A stretch of 64,000 nucleotides of DNA from Watersipora subatra. Lineage: Eukaryota; Bryozoa; Gymnolaemata; Cheilostomatida; Watersiporidae. Under the pieces are notes generated by a model. The model was not told the origin of the DNA and made no database searches. It was given only the letters and a program-made list of their open reading frames with translations. The DNA is taken from contig NC_088717.1 in the NCBI RefSeq assembly GCF_963576615.1, forward strand, positions 22,781,344 through 22,845,343. Direction: 5' to 3'. The position numbers and the translations under genes were made by a program. Below, one piece after another: positions 45,070-57,662 of this stretch (its first letter is position 1; every line of letters begins with the position of its first letter).

Positions 45070-45350
45070 TGTGCAACGATGCTCCCAAATCTTTGATTCC
45101 AGATTTGTAAAGCATATCAAATCGCTGGCATGCGTTTTGCTCCAAATCAAATCACTTAGAAGGGTGACTGCTCAGCTTTCAAATAAAATGAAATTAAAAC
45201 CGTCATCCACTATGTAATTGATGGTTTTGATTTAATTTACAAGCTGGGTAATCCATTTTTATGGTGCTTTGGTGCCAATCTCATGATTGGTGATTTAATG
45301 TGATTTGCAAATTTCTAATCAGGATTTGGGAGCATCTTTGGAGTTGTTAT
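45070..45350. mobile_element. MITE inside the Mutator-like element
   Basis: GATGCTCCCAAATCTTTGAT at about 45078 is repeated inverted as ATCAGGATTTGGGAGCATC at about 45324-45342, and the arms extend inward about 60 bp with mismatches (AATTTGCAAATCACATTAAA type sequence). Non-coding. Confidence 0.55.
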
Positions 45351-45866
45351 GAACTCTTGAGAGATTGATAACAAGGTGCCACAACACCATCCGATTCATA
45401 GACTGAGTACTTGGACTAATGTCGCTGTTGTCTTCTACAAGTCAACTCTATGGGCTAAGTCGGTTGAGCAATGGAGGATCGGAGAAGATATATGAAGCCA
45501 GGAACTAATTGTGAAATAAAACTACTGTAAAAACAGTAATTAAGTCAGGAACTAGCAAAAGCAGATTTGCCCGGTTCTTTGAGATCGCCAAATTAACTTC
45601 CAGCTAATCATAATGTCCAATGTAACTTTCCAATCTACTTCATTAAATTAACAAATAATATTCCTGTCAAAGTCAAAAATCGTCGCAAATAATGCCACTT
45701 GAATACTGCATTCACAGTACTTTACAAGTTCAAGGAGATGTAAATACACATGCTATGATTGTTTTTTTTTAGATCAACGATCTCCAAGAGGAGTTTGCAG
45801 GGAGTAAGAAATGACAGAGCATAAATGCTTCCTGAGGCTTTCTAATACATGCAATATCTAGATAGG

Positions 45867-45994
45867 CATAGAACAAGTTTGTTCCCTATAGCTGTGGGTA
45901 AACTGGCAATGAAGTGAGGGCAAGCCAGAGGGCATCTGGCGTGCCCTCTACCTCATTGCCAGTTCATCTGCAGCCATAGAGAACAAACTTGTTC
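45867..45994. mobile_element. Palindromic MITE with TAGATAGG flanks
   Basis: The arms AGAACAAGTTTGTTC...AACTGGCAATGA are nearly perfect inverted repeats over about 60 bp each, leaving almost no loop. TAGATAGG occurs immediately on both sides (45859-45866 and 45995-46002). An 8-bp duplication would suit a hAT-type MITE, although the right end appears to lack the last bases of the left terminus. Confidence 0.65.
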
Positions 45995-46849
45995 TAGATA
46001 GGAATACTTTTATATGCAAAAACTCGAACTGTTTCAGCTTGTACTGTGCTCAATTTTGAGTGAATATATTGATCAAATTAAAACATACCTGCATACATAA
46101 AACATTCAGGATTTTCGACGCTTTTTTTTTAAAAATAACCCAGACTTATATTCACTTATTTTCACACATCTACATGTAGTATATGTAGCCCTTTTCTACT
46201 GCGTTATTCTGTTCTCATTTGTGCTTATTAAAGGCCTTTATGGCTTTGGTGCTGATGTGATAGTAATTACGTTATGTGCAACATTTTCTTTTCATATCAA
46301 ATAAAGTAAATATATTAAACTTTACAATTTATCATGATAGATTCATCCGATAACTGAAACAACCTACTTCCCATCATTGTTCAAGTGGTCCATCACCAGA
46401 CATTTTGTCATTGCGCATCGACTTTTCAAACAATATATGTTGTACAACGTCAGCAACCCCAATAGACATACATTATGCTAAAGGTTTTGTGTGTGCTGCC
46501 CTCTGATTTTCCAGAATTGGCTACATTGTGCTTGTGGAGGTAACGGGAAAGCTGATAACAATGGTGCACAACAATTGCCACATGCATTATTTATATTGGA
46601 GCAAGAAAATACATCATCATGCCAACAGTAAAAAATATTTTTTGCCCAACAAATAAAAAAAATCTTTTGGTCACACAATGCTGTACATAAATAATAAATA
46701 TATAAGCAAATTGACAAATGAATACTACAGAGTGCGGTCATGTTCAAAATCTAAATAAAGTTAGTTGTTGGAGAAGTCAGTGTTTGCAGTAAAGATAAGA
46801 TAGACTAATGTCTTCTGTTGCCTTTTCACAATCTTTGTCTTATGATATG

Positions 46850-47415
46850 CTAACATAAATAGTTACACTAAAATGAAATAGAATCTTCTTTAGCTCGCAG
46901 AATGGTAGCAAAGTAGACAATGGTTTCGATGTGCATTTTATTTAGTTAGAACATAATCACAAATATTCAATAACTTGTGTAATACCGCGTTACATACATG
47001 TAAGTGCAATCATATTACAACGTAGTAAAATATTCTTCATTCACACTGTATAAACGAATACAGAATAATTAATGATGTATTTTTGAGAAGATTTTTTTCC
47101 GTTTCGTGAGCCTGTTACTATTTCGTCTTAACACGACAAAACTACGATAAACAACTATGTGAATACGTTATGCTAGTTTGATGAAATATCTCATATTTTT
47201 GATTAAGGATTTGCCTAAAACGATGTTTATGCTTTATTTTGTTACAAAAAATAAAAAGATTACAGACTCAATTTCTAACCGACTAAACATTGGCACATGC
47301 TTAAAACCTAGTCGCTTAGTGCCGACAAAACATTTGCACTTCCGGATTAAGCTCCACCTCTACAAAACGACCCCGAAACTGACCAGGTTTTGAGCCACTG
47401 CAATTATACCTGACC
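46850..47415. repeat. Right TIR of the Mutator-like element
   Basis: Reverse complement of 41371-41940; ends TATACCTGACC directly before the second copy of GTGAGTACG. Confidence 0.85.
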
Positions 47416-47424
47416 GTGAGTACG

Positions 47425-48590
47425 CAAGTGGACGTACAGCCACAACATGAACGGAAGCCGTATTGACTAATCAGATAACAGTATTTATAAAAACAGCCAA
47501 TCAGGAGAATGCTGAAAACAGGATACAACTGGTTCTTAAACAGGAAATGTAGGTGATGTTTTTGGTTAGTAACGGGTGCGTGACGCGGCTACCCTTGAGT
47601 TACTGGTATATAGAGTTATAATGGCGATCTTCAAACATTCGTAACTCGGCGGTCGTTGTTCTAATTTTCATGTCATTGGTACCATTGGATCACTTATTTT
47701 CTGTTCTTGTTTTGCTGTGTGAGTTTGTATTTTTACTATCATATAATGTTTAAAAACGGTTTTTTTTAGCCAACCCACCGAGGGCGTTAGTAGAAGATAA
47801 AAAATAGAGCCACCACCTATATCATATATTTGATTAGTATTAAAAGCGAGTATCAAATTTTGGCAATAAGATTACAGAAGAAATAAAATGCAAGATTAAA
47901 TGCGAGAATAGTACTACTGAAAATAATAAATAAATATATACACAAAGAACCACACGGTACATACCTATGCTAGTTTAGCTGTTTCAATGCTGGATTTTCG
48001 TCGACACCAGCAAAACTTTTATTTTCGTGGGTTTGGTGTTAATTTTAGGATCATATATTAAGCTGGCTAAGAACTGTAGGTGTAAAAAACCTGTTTTTTT
48101 ACCAAATTAAAAGTCAGGTGGTGAGAAGTTGACTCGTTGTTACTGTTTTACTAAATTTGTGCGCTTTTCAAACGAATGTTTATGCTGTTGAATGGAATTT
48201 TCAAAATGCCTTTCTGGTTTACAATATTACAAAGGTAGCCATATATATGTTGCAAAATAACATAAGATATTTGATGGCCGTCTCAGACACCTTTTCGTCA
48301 CTTTAAATGGCATGAACATATTTTAAACACTGCTAAGAAAAGCAGTTGTTATGTGTGGTTGTGGAGAAGTTATGTTATGCATAACTAATCCGAATTCACA
48401 CACAACATCAGTGTTAAATTGCTTGTCTTATTATTCTATTTTGACTATGTTTAGTTTATGCACTTTTGCTTAGCTTGTGGGAACTGATTTACTTATTACT
48501 GACACAGTTACAGGTGAAAGTTAAGTACAGGTACAAGTGCAAGTTGTTAAGCTGTTGTAAGCGATGCTAATATCTACCAGTCAAACTTAC
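47425..48590. other. Flank of the MULE insertion; probable outer remnant of the P-like element then unassigned sequence
   Basis: The first bases (CAAGTGGACGTAC) continue, after removal of the MULE, the sequence beyond the right P-like inverted repeat. The rest is AT-rich with no supported feature. Confidence 0.4.
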
Positions 48591-49170
48591 TTCTTTATTC
48601 TATAAGTCAAACGATGAAATACACAACTAACAGCATTCTAAAACAATAATATTATTGACAAGCAATTAGAAGAGTTAATAAAAATTACATCCTTACTCGA
48701 ACGGTCGTCTATGCTTGTTGATCAGTCCTGTATAGCTGTGAGTTTTGACAGTCAAACAAGAGTCGTGAGAGGCCATATGTAGAAAGTGTCAGCAGTTAAG
48801 TTAGCGGTGTAGACGAGGCTCAGCTGATGAAAGAGAAGGAGGCTCCATATCTAGGTAATGTTTGACAGGAGTGGCAGATCTGTATGTGACTCATTTGACT
48901 CATCTCTAATGTTTCTCTGGTGGCTTTTTGATGTTGGTGGTCGGTAGGTTTACTTGCTTCGACTTCCCTTTGGCATGTTCTCCATCTGGTGTTGACGCAG
49001 TTTCTATGATTGATTTCTTCCAATTCTGAAGTTCATAATTTTCTTTTGACATTTCAAATTATCAAATCATTTGATTTCTTTTAGGTGTCATGCTGCTTGT
49101 AGGTATTCTATACTTATCCTGTGGTTTGACTACATTCCCTGTTGGTATCTTGTTTTCGCAGTATCTCCAT
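48590..49170. repeat. Dispersed repeat, copy 1
   Basis: Shared order of motifs with 51250-52350: CTTTATT, GCATTCTAAAACAATAATA, a GACAGTC block, GATTAATTTCTTCC-like sequence and GTATCTCCATACA. Divergence is moderate. Adjacent LINE-like coding (49142 onward) suggests it may belong to a retroelement, but this is not shown. Confidence 0.45.
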
Positions 49171-49380
49171 ACAACACAGTAACACACTCGGAATAATCCG
49201 AATGTGCCTTTTGAATGCAGGTACTTCAACCAAAATAGTTGCTTTCAACACAATTGTTACACCATTATTCGAGTATGCCAGCCACGTATGGTCACCTCAC
49301 ACTAAGTGTCTGACAGTTCAGTTAGCCACCATTTAGAGGAGGGGTTGTCAGGTGTATGTTTAGACCAAGTCTCATGGATA
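49142..49380 (+). pseudogene. Non-LTR retrotransposon reverse transcriptase fragment (C-terminal part)
   Basis: The frame includes NTLGIIRMCLLNAGTSTKI, then VAFNTIVTPLFEYASHVWSP and HTKCLTVQLATI, a stop, and RRGCQVYV. The pattern L-G-[FI]-I-R-x-x-L...T-L-V-x-P-x-[LF]-E-Y-A-S-x-V-W-x-P is the conserved thumb/post-thumb segment of jockey/CR1/RTE-type reverse transcriptases. Only about 70 codons remain and one stop interrupts it. Confidence 0.65.
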
Positions 49381-49399
49381 ATGTTACGGGTTGTATGGA

Positions 49400-50440
49400 A
49401 AAAATAACATCCATAACTTGAGAGAGGGAGGGACGAGTAAGATTTAAAGAGATCAGAGTTTAGTCCCTATGCGTTTAACCACTTTAATTATATATCTTCA
49501 ACTCCTTCCACTAAAAATGGCACGGCATATTGAACCCAGATTTTAAAATACATTAATCAAAAGGCATGTTCGCAGGTACTTCTGCATTGCAGTGATTACA
49601 AACAAATACATGTGCAGTACAAATATTCAATACAATACAAATGCAGCGATTACTACTACCATTATTATTGTTACTATTATTGCATTACTAATACATGTGT
49701 TTAATTTTATGCCCATGTGATGCCTTCAGGCATATTGGGCAAGTTTGAATATAATAATGCAATAGCCCTGTTACATCACTCTTTAAAATTTGTAGTTGTA
49801 CAATATTGCTCCTCATCCATACCCATACATCAGTGTTGTATTTGCTTTTTCATCTTATTTTATTTCTGCTATTGATGTAAAAGTCAACATTGACTAGCCA
49901 CTTGCGAGTGAGTTCTATGTAGAAGTTGTCTTATACTGGACAAGTAATAGCTCACATACACGACTGTAATCGCCACAAGCGATGTCACTGCTTGCTCAGT
50001 AAAGCTTTTATTACTCCAGTTCTATAAGCATGCAAACGCAGAGAACTCAGAACTCAGAATCAAACTCAGTTTAATACAATCAAGGGTAACTCTGAAATGA
50101 TTTTGCTATACTAACACCCAGCTGAACAGGGCTTAATCAATTCCACCATGCTGTTCTTTACTGTGATGCAGAAAGTAGTTCTTTCATTGTTCACAAGCTC
50201 TGTATTCTAATTCACTAGGTTTTCATTCCATAACACTGGATCACAGTTGCTTATGTAGTGAGTTTTGTTGGTTAGTCCATTGGTATAGCTTTTCATGTCA
50301 GCTAGCTTTTGTATCACAGCTGATCATCTAATCTGGGCTTGGCTAATCTATCACAGGATGTTTAGTTCAATTGCGGGCTTTTCTTAAGTTGTGTGAAACA
50401 ATTTGATCAATAGTGGTTCAGACACTAGTGAAAGTGTTAA
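49400..50440. other. Non-coding stretch, nothing recognised
   Basis: AT-rich with short ATTACTATTATT simple sequence near 49640-49690. No supported exon. Confidence 0.4.
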
Positions 50441-50449
50441 GCTATAGAC

Positions 50450-51217
50450 CAGGGGTTGGCAACCTGCGGCTTTGGAGCTGCATGCGGCTCTTTCATCCTT
50501 TCGCTGCGGCTCCCTCTGACTTTGGAATTTTCTCCTTTTATTACCATATGCCAAGTAATTCATAAAAATATAGAAATTTTATTACTAGATTTTGAAATAT
50601 AATTTTAAAAGTTGTAAGTATGGTGATAAATCAAACATTGTCGCTTGCTATGCATCATTATGTACATCATGTTGTATTATTAGTACCTTATCACATGATC
50701 GTCACGTGACTATAACATTAAAGTACCGAAAAACGTACTGACGGATTCGCGCAAAAACGTACTAACGGATTCGCGCGGAAGGCCAGATCACTGGGAAATA
50801 CCTTCTGATATCATGTCAACGAATTGGGTTAATTAAACACCTATAAATCTAGTAAGGTTGGCCAGACACTTAGGTCTGCAATATCGTCAACAACACTACT
50901 GACAAACAACAACACTAATACAGCTAGTACACTTTATAACAATTTATGTACCAATAAAACCACTGAAATTATTTTATTGTTTTTGCAAAAGTGTAATTTT
51001 GTTTTCTCAGCAGTTAGATCATTATAAATGTCAAAACTTTATGTTTTATGATGCAAAAATTGTATAAAAACATTAAAAGCTAAAGAAAAAGTTACATGTG
51101 GTTTTTATTTATTTTTTATTGCGAAATATGAAAAGTGGTTCGTGGCTCTCACTATGTTCTTTCCTGTGGAAAATGAGTCCAAATGGCTTTTTGAGTGGAA
51201 AAAGTTGCCGACCCCTG
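50450..51217. mobile_element. hAT-type non-autonomous transposon, 8-bp target duplication
   Basis: The ends are CAGGGGTTGGCAACCTGCGG and, on the other strand, CAGGGGTCGGCAACTTTTTC. CTATAGAC is duplicated exactly at 50442-50449 and 51218-51225. Internal subterminal CTGCGGCTC-type sequence on the left and CGTGGCTCTC on the right fits the common animal hAT family with CAGGGGTNGGCAA ends. The 768-bp interior is non-coding. Confidence 0.88.
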
Positions 51218-51300
51218 CTATAGACCATGCCTATATTTGCCAGTAAAGGATACATCTTTATTTCTTCAAGTCCAGCGCTATAAATACAGAACTAAAAAAA

Positions 51301-51730
51301 TTCTAAAGCAATAATAATTGTGACAAAAACTTAAAACTAGGCCATAAAAACTGTCGAAGTTCTTTTGCTCACTCTCATGTGTCTATGAGTGTCGACAGTC
51401 ATAAGCAAACCGTGACAGTCCAAAGAATTAGAGCCTAACCCATTAATTGATGAAAAAGGTTTGACGGTTGAAAGAGAAAATGGTGGAACCATGAGCGTTG
51501 TCCATTTTTATAAAATTCTAAAGCAATAATAATTGTGACAAAAACTTAAAACTAGGCCATAAAAACTGTCGAAGTTCTTTTGCTCACTCTCATGTGTCTA
51601 TGAGTGTCGACAGTCATAAGCAAACCGTGACAGTCCAAAGAATTAGAGCCTAACCCATTAATTGATGAAAAAGGTTTGACGGTTGAAAGAGAAAATGGTG
51701 GAACCATGAGCGTTGTCCATTTTTATAAAT
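51301..51730. repeat. Exact 215-bp tandem duplication
   Basis: The unit from TTCTAAAGCAATAATAATTG to GTCCATTTTTATAAAA is repeated with period 215 (starts 51301 and 51516). I see no difference between the copies, so it is very recent or an assembly duplication. Confidence 0.9.
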
Positions 51731-52007
51731 GTCTTTGTTTGCCGGTGAGAAAATGTTCAAGTGTTCAGGGTTTGTTCATTATATTGTAGAGGGCAGGTAT
51801 TTGAGTAGAATTGTGTTGATTACATCATAGAAATGTAATGGTTTGAAATTATGGCCAAACCCTGATATTTGCTGTCTATGTGTCATCGCCTCTCTTTTCT
51901 TTTGATGGGTTTTCTAGCCTGCTGGTTGATACATCTTCTCTGGTTAATTTCTTCCTATTTGAAGTTTCTAACTTGCCATTTTATGTCTCTTTTTAAATAG
52001 ATTTTCT

Positions 52008-52333
52008 TGAGGCACCTTTGGTGTACTACTTATTGCATACATTTGGTGTGGTTTAGGGCCTCATTCCTTTTAGTATCTGGTGTTGCTGAGGAACCTTTCA
52101 TATACTACGTATTGCATACATTTGTTATGGTTTAGGGCCTCCTTCCTTTTGGTATCTGGTTTTCTTTAGGCACCTTTGATATACTACGTATTGCATACAT
52201 TTGTTGTGGTTTAGGGCCTCATTCTTTTTGGTATCTGGTTTTGCCGAGGCACCTTTGATATACTACATATTGCATACATTTGTCGGTGTTTTTAGTTTGG
52301 GGCCTCCTTCCTTTTGGTATCTGGTTTTGCTGA
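52008..52333. repeat. 79-bp tandem repeat, four copies
   Basis: Units start at GAGGCACCTTTGNTNTACTA at about 52010, 52088, 52167 and 52246, each continuing GCATACATTTG, GGTTTAGGGCCTC and TTTTGGTATCTGGT, with a few substitutions and a short insertion in the last. Confidence 0.9.
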
Positions 52334-52929
52334 TATCTCCATACAGCAGCCTGTTATGTACAAAATGTGATATGCCAAGTTACTGATTACTCTAAACATA
52401 CATTGCACCCGTTATATGATTACATGGACAGTGTGCTGGCAGGTTACGATGATACTCTTATATGATTTTTTTTGCCCTCTTCATACAGAATATTTTTTGC
52501 CACACTACCAACAAAAATCTCTTTCAAAATTTGATATTGGCAAATATGGCAGATATGCTATTTACCAAAATATCTCTAACAATGAATGAAAAGGATACGA
52601 TGCTCGATCACGCTCACATCGGCATTGTTGGTTATTGTGAAAAATTGTGATGAACAAGTTTAAGTTGTGTAAAAGTTAGAAAAACATACCAAAACTCAGG
52701 CTCAAGCATGTGTTTAGTAACCTAGATTAATATTAGTTAAGTTCAACATTTATGTTACACGTCTGTCTCGAAGGTATGAACTCCCTATGGGATGTACTGC
52801 ACATACTAAATTGTAACATTAATATTTATGGCAGATCATAGTCACTAAACACTATAGTTACTGCACGTAACTAAAGTTATCATATTAGTTTTTGCTAATT
52901 TTTTATATGTACAGTACATATATGAATTC

Positions 52930-53063
52930 TTGACGATTTTCACTATGGGGTGTTCACATTAGATATTTACTATGGGTTTCAAGACCCCTCTATACCAAAT
53001 TTTTGCCTTATGACGTTAATACTGGAACAAATTAAGGTCACATGGCGAGGGTACACTGTATAA
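52930..53063. mobile_element. Mariner-like family fragment (right end)
   Basis: Ends in GAGGGTACACTGTA, the reverse complement of a TACAGTGTACCCTC terminus related to the element at 279-2162, and contains GGAACAAATTAAGG and TTACTATGGGTTTC shared with 11060-11190. Confidence 0.5.
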
Positions 53064-56000
53064 CTGAGCTCTAGCGAATCTGTAAGTAAGCTAAGTTGTG
53101 TCTCTCAATGTGTACACAGTCATACCTTGACATACAAATGCACCAACATACCAGCAGATCGAGATATGAGCAGCATTTCGAGCAAGTTTTTTTCAAATGC
53201 AAATCTTATTATCAAATCACAACCTCAGAAATTTTAAATGCAAACAGTTGCTGAGTTCTGTGGAAAAATGTTGAAATTAACTATGCAATGACAGTTGATA
53301 TTAGTCCAAGGACAGCAATAAAGACAGACCAAATGGAGGATGCAGCAGATGGTACAGGGAAAGGTGCAGACAGAAACGAAAGGCAAATGGGAAACTCAGG
53401 AGCAACTCTAATGAACCTAAGACAGCCAAATAAGCCTACAGAACGCTGACAGCCAAAAGGGCTGCACAATCAACAAGAAGCGTAGAGCCGGTAAATTTAT
53501 TAGAAAGGGCAGTAAACCAAATAGCCAAAAAACCTGAAAAGAGACATCCATAAATAATCCCTTAATCCATAACGAGTCTTGTCACTCTACCCACTATGCG
53601 CCTGCAGGAAAGCACTCTCAGTACTGAATCAGAGACTAGAAATCGCAACTACATAAGACCAAGTACACATAACATACTGTCATTTTGGTGGTCTATTGAA
53701 AATCATCAAAATATTGTTAGATCAGACTTCTTTGTACTAACTAGAGTTACAGATACTCTTAATCAAAATAATAGTGTTTGATGTTGTTATAAGGTCAGTT
53801 GATCTCCAATGAGTACCGAGCCTGTCTGTGTTGTACTCTGTTATTAATATTTATTATCGAGCGGTACAATATCGATATAAAAAATTGGGAACATGTTGAA
53901 AGATAAGATATTGTTAAACTACGGATATCACTAAGAAAAAAATGATTGACAACCTTTCAATTTTGGGCGCCAACGGTTCCAATGAATTCTTTTTATTCAG
54001 ATAGCCTGTAAGTAGGTGTTTAAGAAGCTGTTTTTCAGAAACCAGATGGAGTTTTGAAACCAAATCTTTTTAGTGACCTGACGAAAGGCAGAAGATGCGC
54101 GTGTGAAGTTTGAATGAAGTCGGCCATAAAATGTTGAAATTCAAAGCGTTTCCACGGATACCAGATGCTCACACCGTCAAAGTGGGATTTATTTATATAT
54201 TATCATTTATTTATAGATTAATCATCGCGTGGCAGCTTGCAATACACATATGTAGAAATAGCCAATCACAAAAAAAAACATTTACGACTACTACTTGATA
54301 TATTTTAGTCATATTTAGAATATTGTTTTATTTTGGATAATAGTGTGTTGTATGACCGTGATAGGATTATAAATAAATATATCTAGTGGATCTGACAAGA
54401 AATACTGATGAAATAGCTTAAGAAAGTGGTGCCTACCACTAATTTTGCTCGAGTGCTTTATAGTTGGCGGTGCCATAAACTGAGGAGTACTAGGCAATCA
54501 CTTTTATTTTGCTATCAGTAATAATTTTCGAGTTATGTTAAATTTAATATATTTCTTTGTTAAACTTTAATTATTTTGCAAGACGTCATGGGAATCCTAG
54601 CATCAAACTGCAAGCTTAAGAATTCTAACAGAAAAAAATTGTCAAGTTTTAAGGCGATATATTCAAATCAACTGTGTATTAACACAAGCAACTAATGATA
54701 CTGATAAAATAGAAGCTGATCGATGATATATCGGAGGGTTAAATAGAAACAGTGAGTCAAGCAAAAAAGGAAGATACAGTGGTGCAAGAGTAGCCAATCG
54801 GAAGGAAGCAACTAGAAGCTGTCAACTAGAGAAGCCCGCAGCAGGAAGGTAGCTAGAAGAGAACAAGCTCATTCAACGATTGTGTGTGGAAATTCACCTA
54901 AAGAAGTGGTGAGATATAAAGTCGTGAAAGAAAAGAACCCATATACCTCTTCAGCTGTGAAAAGAGCTGTCACTATAGGTCCACCAAACACCAGCACTGC
55001 TTTTGATGTCATCATACACAAAATCATGGGCTGACCATCAATATTTCAGCTGTAACAAATTGGCATATCAATGTCTCTTCATGTGAAGGCAGTTAGTCGT
55101 GAGTTTGAGACTAAGCTCCACCTATTCACATCTAACATTTATGAGTTTTACAAGCCTAAGTTTATGAGATGGTCTTTGCTGTCCATCTCCTATGCCAGTA
55201 ACTTCTCCACTCTTACCTGCTACAACCTGTGGACTAATAGCTAACTGGACTTGCCCCATCTATGCCATTGGTCTGGACTCTCCTGGAATCTATAAAATAA
55301 GTTTTTTGTACTAGTGCTAAAATACAAAACCAACAACGATGCACCGGTGTAAATCATGCAAACCATGCTCATAATTGCAGGTAGTACTTAAGTGTCATTG
55401 TTATGCGCACTCCAAAGTGGACTGGGCCCTTACATTCAGCATCCCAAAAGAATAACAACAGTTGTCTACAATTATTAAAGAATCAACAAATTGCGGGTCA
55501 GTACATTTGGATTAATTTCTGGGCACCAAGAAAAGGTCTGGTGAGTTGCTATGCTCATGTTTGTTACTCACTGCGGAACAATGAACCTTGCCAAATAAAT
55601 TGGTTTTAGCCTTTACGTGGAGTTTGACAGGGGTATTTATGACTGAGTTCTGCTGAAGTGTTCAATAAAAAATATGAATTTGATTATATGGATAGCCTTG
55701 CACTGAGATATTCAATCTTTATTCTAACTCTTTGTACCCTTCCATGCTGCAGGAAAGTTTGTTTAACTCGAGCTTCAGGATTGTTGTGCGTGACATCGAG
55801 TAACACGATAAAAATCGAATGCTCGGAAGATTGAATCAAAAATCGATCAAAGACCATATCCAACCTTCAGAATGTTGTCACTACTTTATTGGAAACGCGC
55901 AACAACCTTAGGAAAAGTAATGAACTAGAATTCAACAATAGAATTTCATAATTCCAACAACCAGCGCTCAAACACCAAGCAACACATACTCAGATAAAGT

Positions 56001-57545
56001 AAAACATCCCTCAAATATCCCTACCACATCACCTGACCTTCAGATAAGACCTATTCAACCAAACACAGAATGAAGCAACGTAACAAGAAACAAATCAATT
56101 TCAAACAAGAACAATGTATCATTTTCTCCCTCACCAACCCTGCCAACCTGCAACACTAATTAATGACTTCAATCTAAATACAATCAAAAAAGCTAACATC
56201 ATCCATTTTAGACCAACATAAACATAAAATAACACCTTACAAACTAAAATCACAAAATTCTTGTATTACCATCCAGGTGAGAAACAAACCCAGAACAGAG
56301 AATATGGTAAAAATTTATCTGGCACTCTATTTGGTAGTTCATTAGCACGACTCACTATTTATCACGCCACAGTTAATGAAAACACGATCATGATGAAAAG
56401 CGCACAACTTAACTGTGATGGTTCCCTACTATATCAGGGTATTCACAGGGCATATATATCTTGTAAACAGTAAGACAGAACGTTGATTTATTTTCAATTT
56501 GTACATTTTCATCTTATCAATGAGGAAAATGGTAAGATATATAATTCCGTCTGACAACATCGACAACAGAAAATGATATTTCTCTTAGATAAATCTACAC
56601 TAAAATTGTGTCCCACCGATCACGTGTTCCAGCCTACCGTACTTCCACCAAACACATCGCTAGATCTTTAAACATTTTGCCTTATGTAAAACTTGCTAAT
56701 TTATGCCTTTGTGCCACAAGTTTCAAAATACGACATAAACTGTGCCCAGAATATTTGCATTTGTCTGTCATCACATATGACATTTGTTTTTCTATTTAGT
56801 GACAGCAACATACTACATCCGCCATCGTGTATTTCAGCTCCAGAAATTTCTGTTATTACACCCTTCATATCCCTATTTGACTCCTCTCTGCAAAACTATT
56901 AGATTGCTAACTTTCAAAACATGTTTGTTCAACTTGCTTGATATTTCTTGATTTCTGTTTGTTCATTTTGTCGATGATTGCAAATGGAAGGTTATACTTA
57001 CAAACAAAAACTCAGCTCTATGTGACGAGCAAAAGCTGCTTTATAAACTAAATCGTTATGGTACACACCTCATCCAAAAGTAACTCTCTTGTGAATGGCT
57101 CCAAAAATGTTTGCTTTTCTTGCTCAAGAAAGTGATAAAAAATGAGTCTCTCCCGAGCAGTCTACGTCAAAATATTGAAGTGGACAATTTACTGACTACA
57201 TCACAAAAAGCAAATTATAATATTAATATATATCCCATAATAGGGTGAGGGGTAACAACACTCGCCTGTGTTTCAGGCGCTGGCTATGCCAAATAGACTA
57301 AGATGGTTTGGAGCACTCAGAACTAGGACTTGTCATCCTCAAAGGTATAGTAAAAGTAGTTATATGGTAAATAATAAAAATCACTCTACCTAAACTCAAG
57401 TAGTACTAAGGTTGGATAAGATACTGTAACTGAGTGGTTTTCCCAGCCAGAATCTGTAAATCACGTGAGAATATTTTGAAAGGAAAACTCAAGCAACTAG
57501 AGTTTACCTGTGTATAATGCACAATGGACTATGAATATATTTTAG
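53064..57545. other. Mostly unassigned sequence with weak element debris
   Basis: Near 53116 the sequence CAGTCATACCTTGACATACA resembles the end of another TA-type (mariner-like) family, without a visible partner end. No exon chain is supported between 53.1 and 56.5 kb. At 56608-56940 there is weak reverse-transcriptase tail similarity, listed separately. Confidence 0.35.
56608..56940 (+). pseudogene. Possible LINE C-terminal tail debris
   Basis: One frame reads SLNILPYVKLANLCLC then FKIRHKLCPEYLHL, resembling L-N-W-L-P-[VF]-x...F-K-x-x-x-x-L-x-P-x-Y-L of non-LTR element tails. A second frame continues with ILHPPS and SLFDSSLQNY. It is short and frameshifted; chance similarity cannot be excluded. 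Confidence 0.3.
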
Positions 57546-57662
57546 GCCAGGCCGTTCCGTAACCGATGTTCTTCAGTAATGTCTGAAAAACAGCAGCCAG
57601 CCCAACATTCCGCTAGAGATGATGGTCACCGGCCTAAACCACTGCCACGTAGGACTCTTACA
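57546..57662 (+). CDS. Orphan exon, function unknown
   Basis: A TATATTTTAG acceptor, a 117-nt segment open in one frame, and a GTGAGT donor. It encodes ARPFRNRCSSV, then MSEKQQPAQHSARDD and GHRPKPLPRRTLT, polar and proline/arginine-rich. It begins and ends in phase 0. The internal methionine could be a start codon preceded by 5' untranslated sequence. No neighbouring exon is recognised within several kilobases, and I cannot name a family; it may belong to a host gene with long introns. Confidence 0.45.

Larger units (their letters stand above)
41371..47415 (+). mobile_element. Mutator-like element with TIRs of about 570 bp and 9-bp target duplication
   Basis: The ends are GGTCAGGTATAATTGCAGTG and its exact reverse complement. 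The target duplication GTGAGTACG is perfect at 41362-41370 and 47416-47424. The inverted arms run to about 41940 on the left and about 46850 on the right, with recognisable shared runs (GTATTCGTTTATA, AAATAAAATGCACAT, CCATTCTG). A 9-bp duplication with very long TIRs is characteristic of the Mutator superfamily. The interior holds four exons of an N-terminal protein but no recognisable transposase, so this 6045-bp copy is probably non-autonomous. Confidence 0.85.
51250..52350. repeat. Dispersed repeat, copy 2, with internal tandem duplications
   Basis: Homologous in layout to 48590-49170. It contains a 215-bp exact tandem duplication (51301-51730) and a 79-bp tandem repeat (52008-52333), which explain its greater length. 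Confidence 0.5.
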
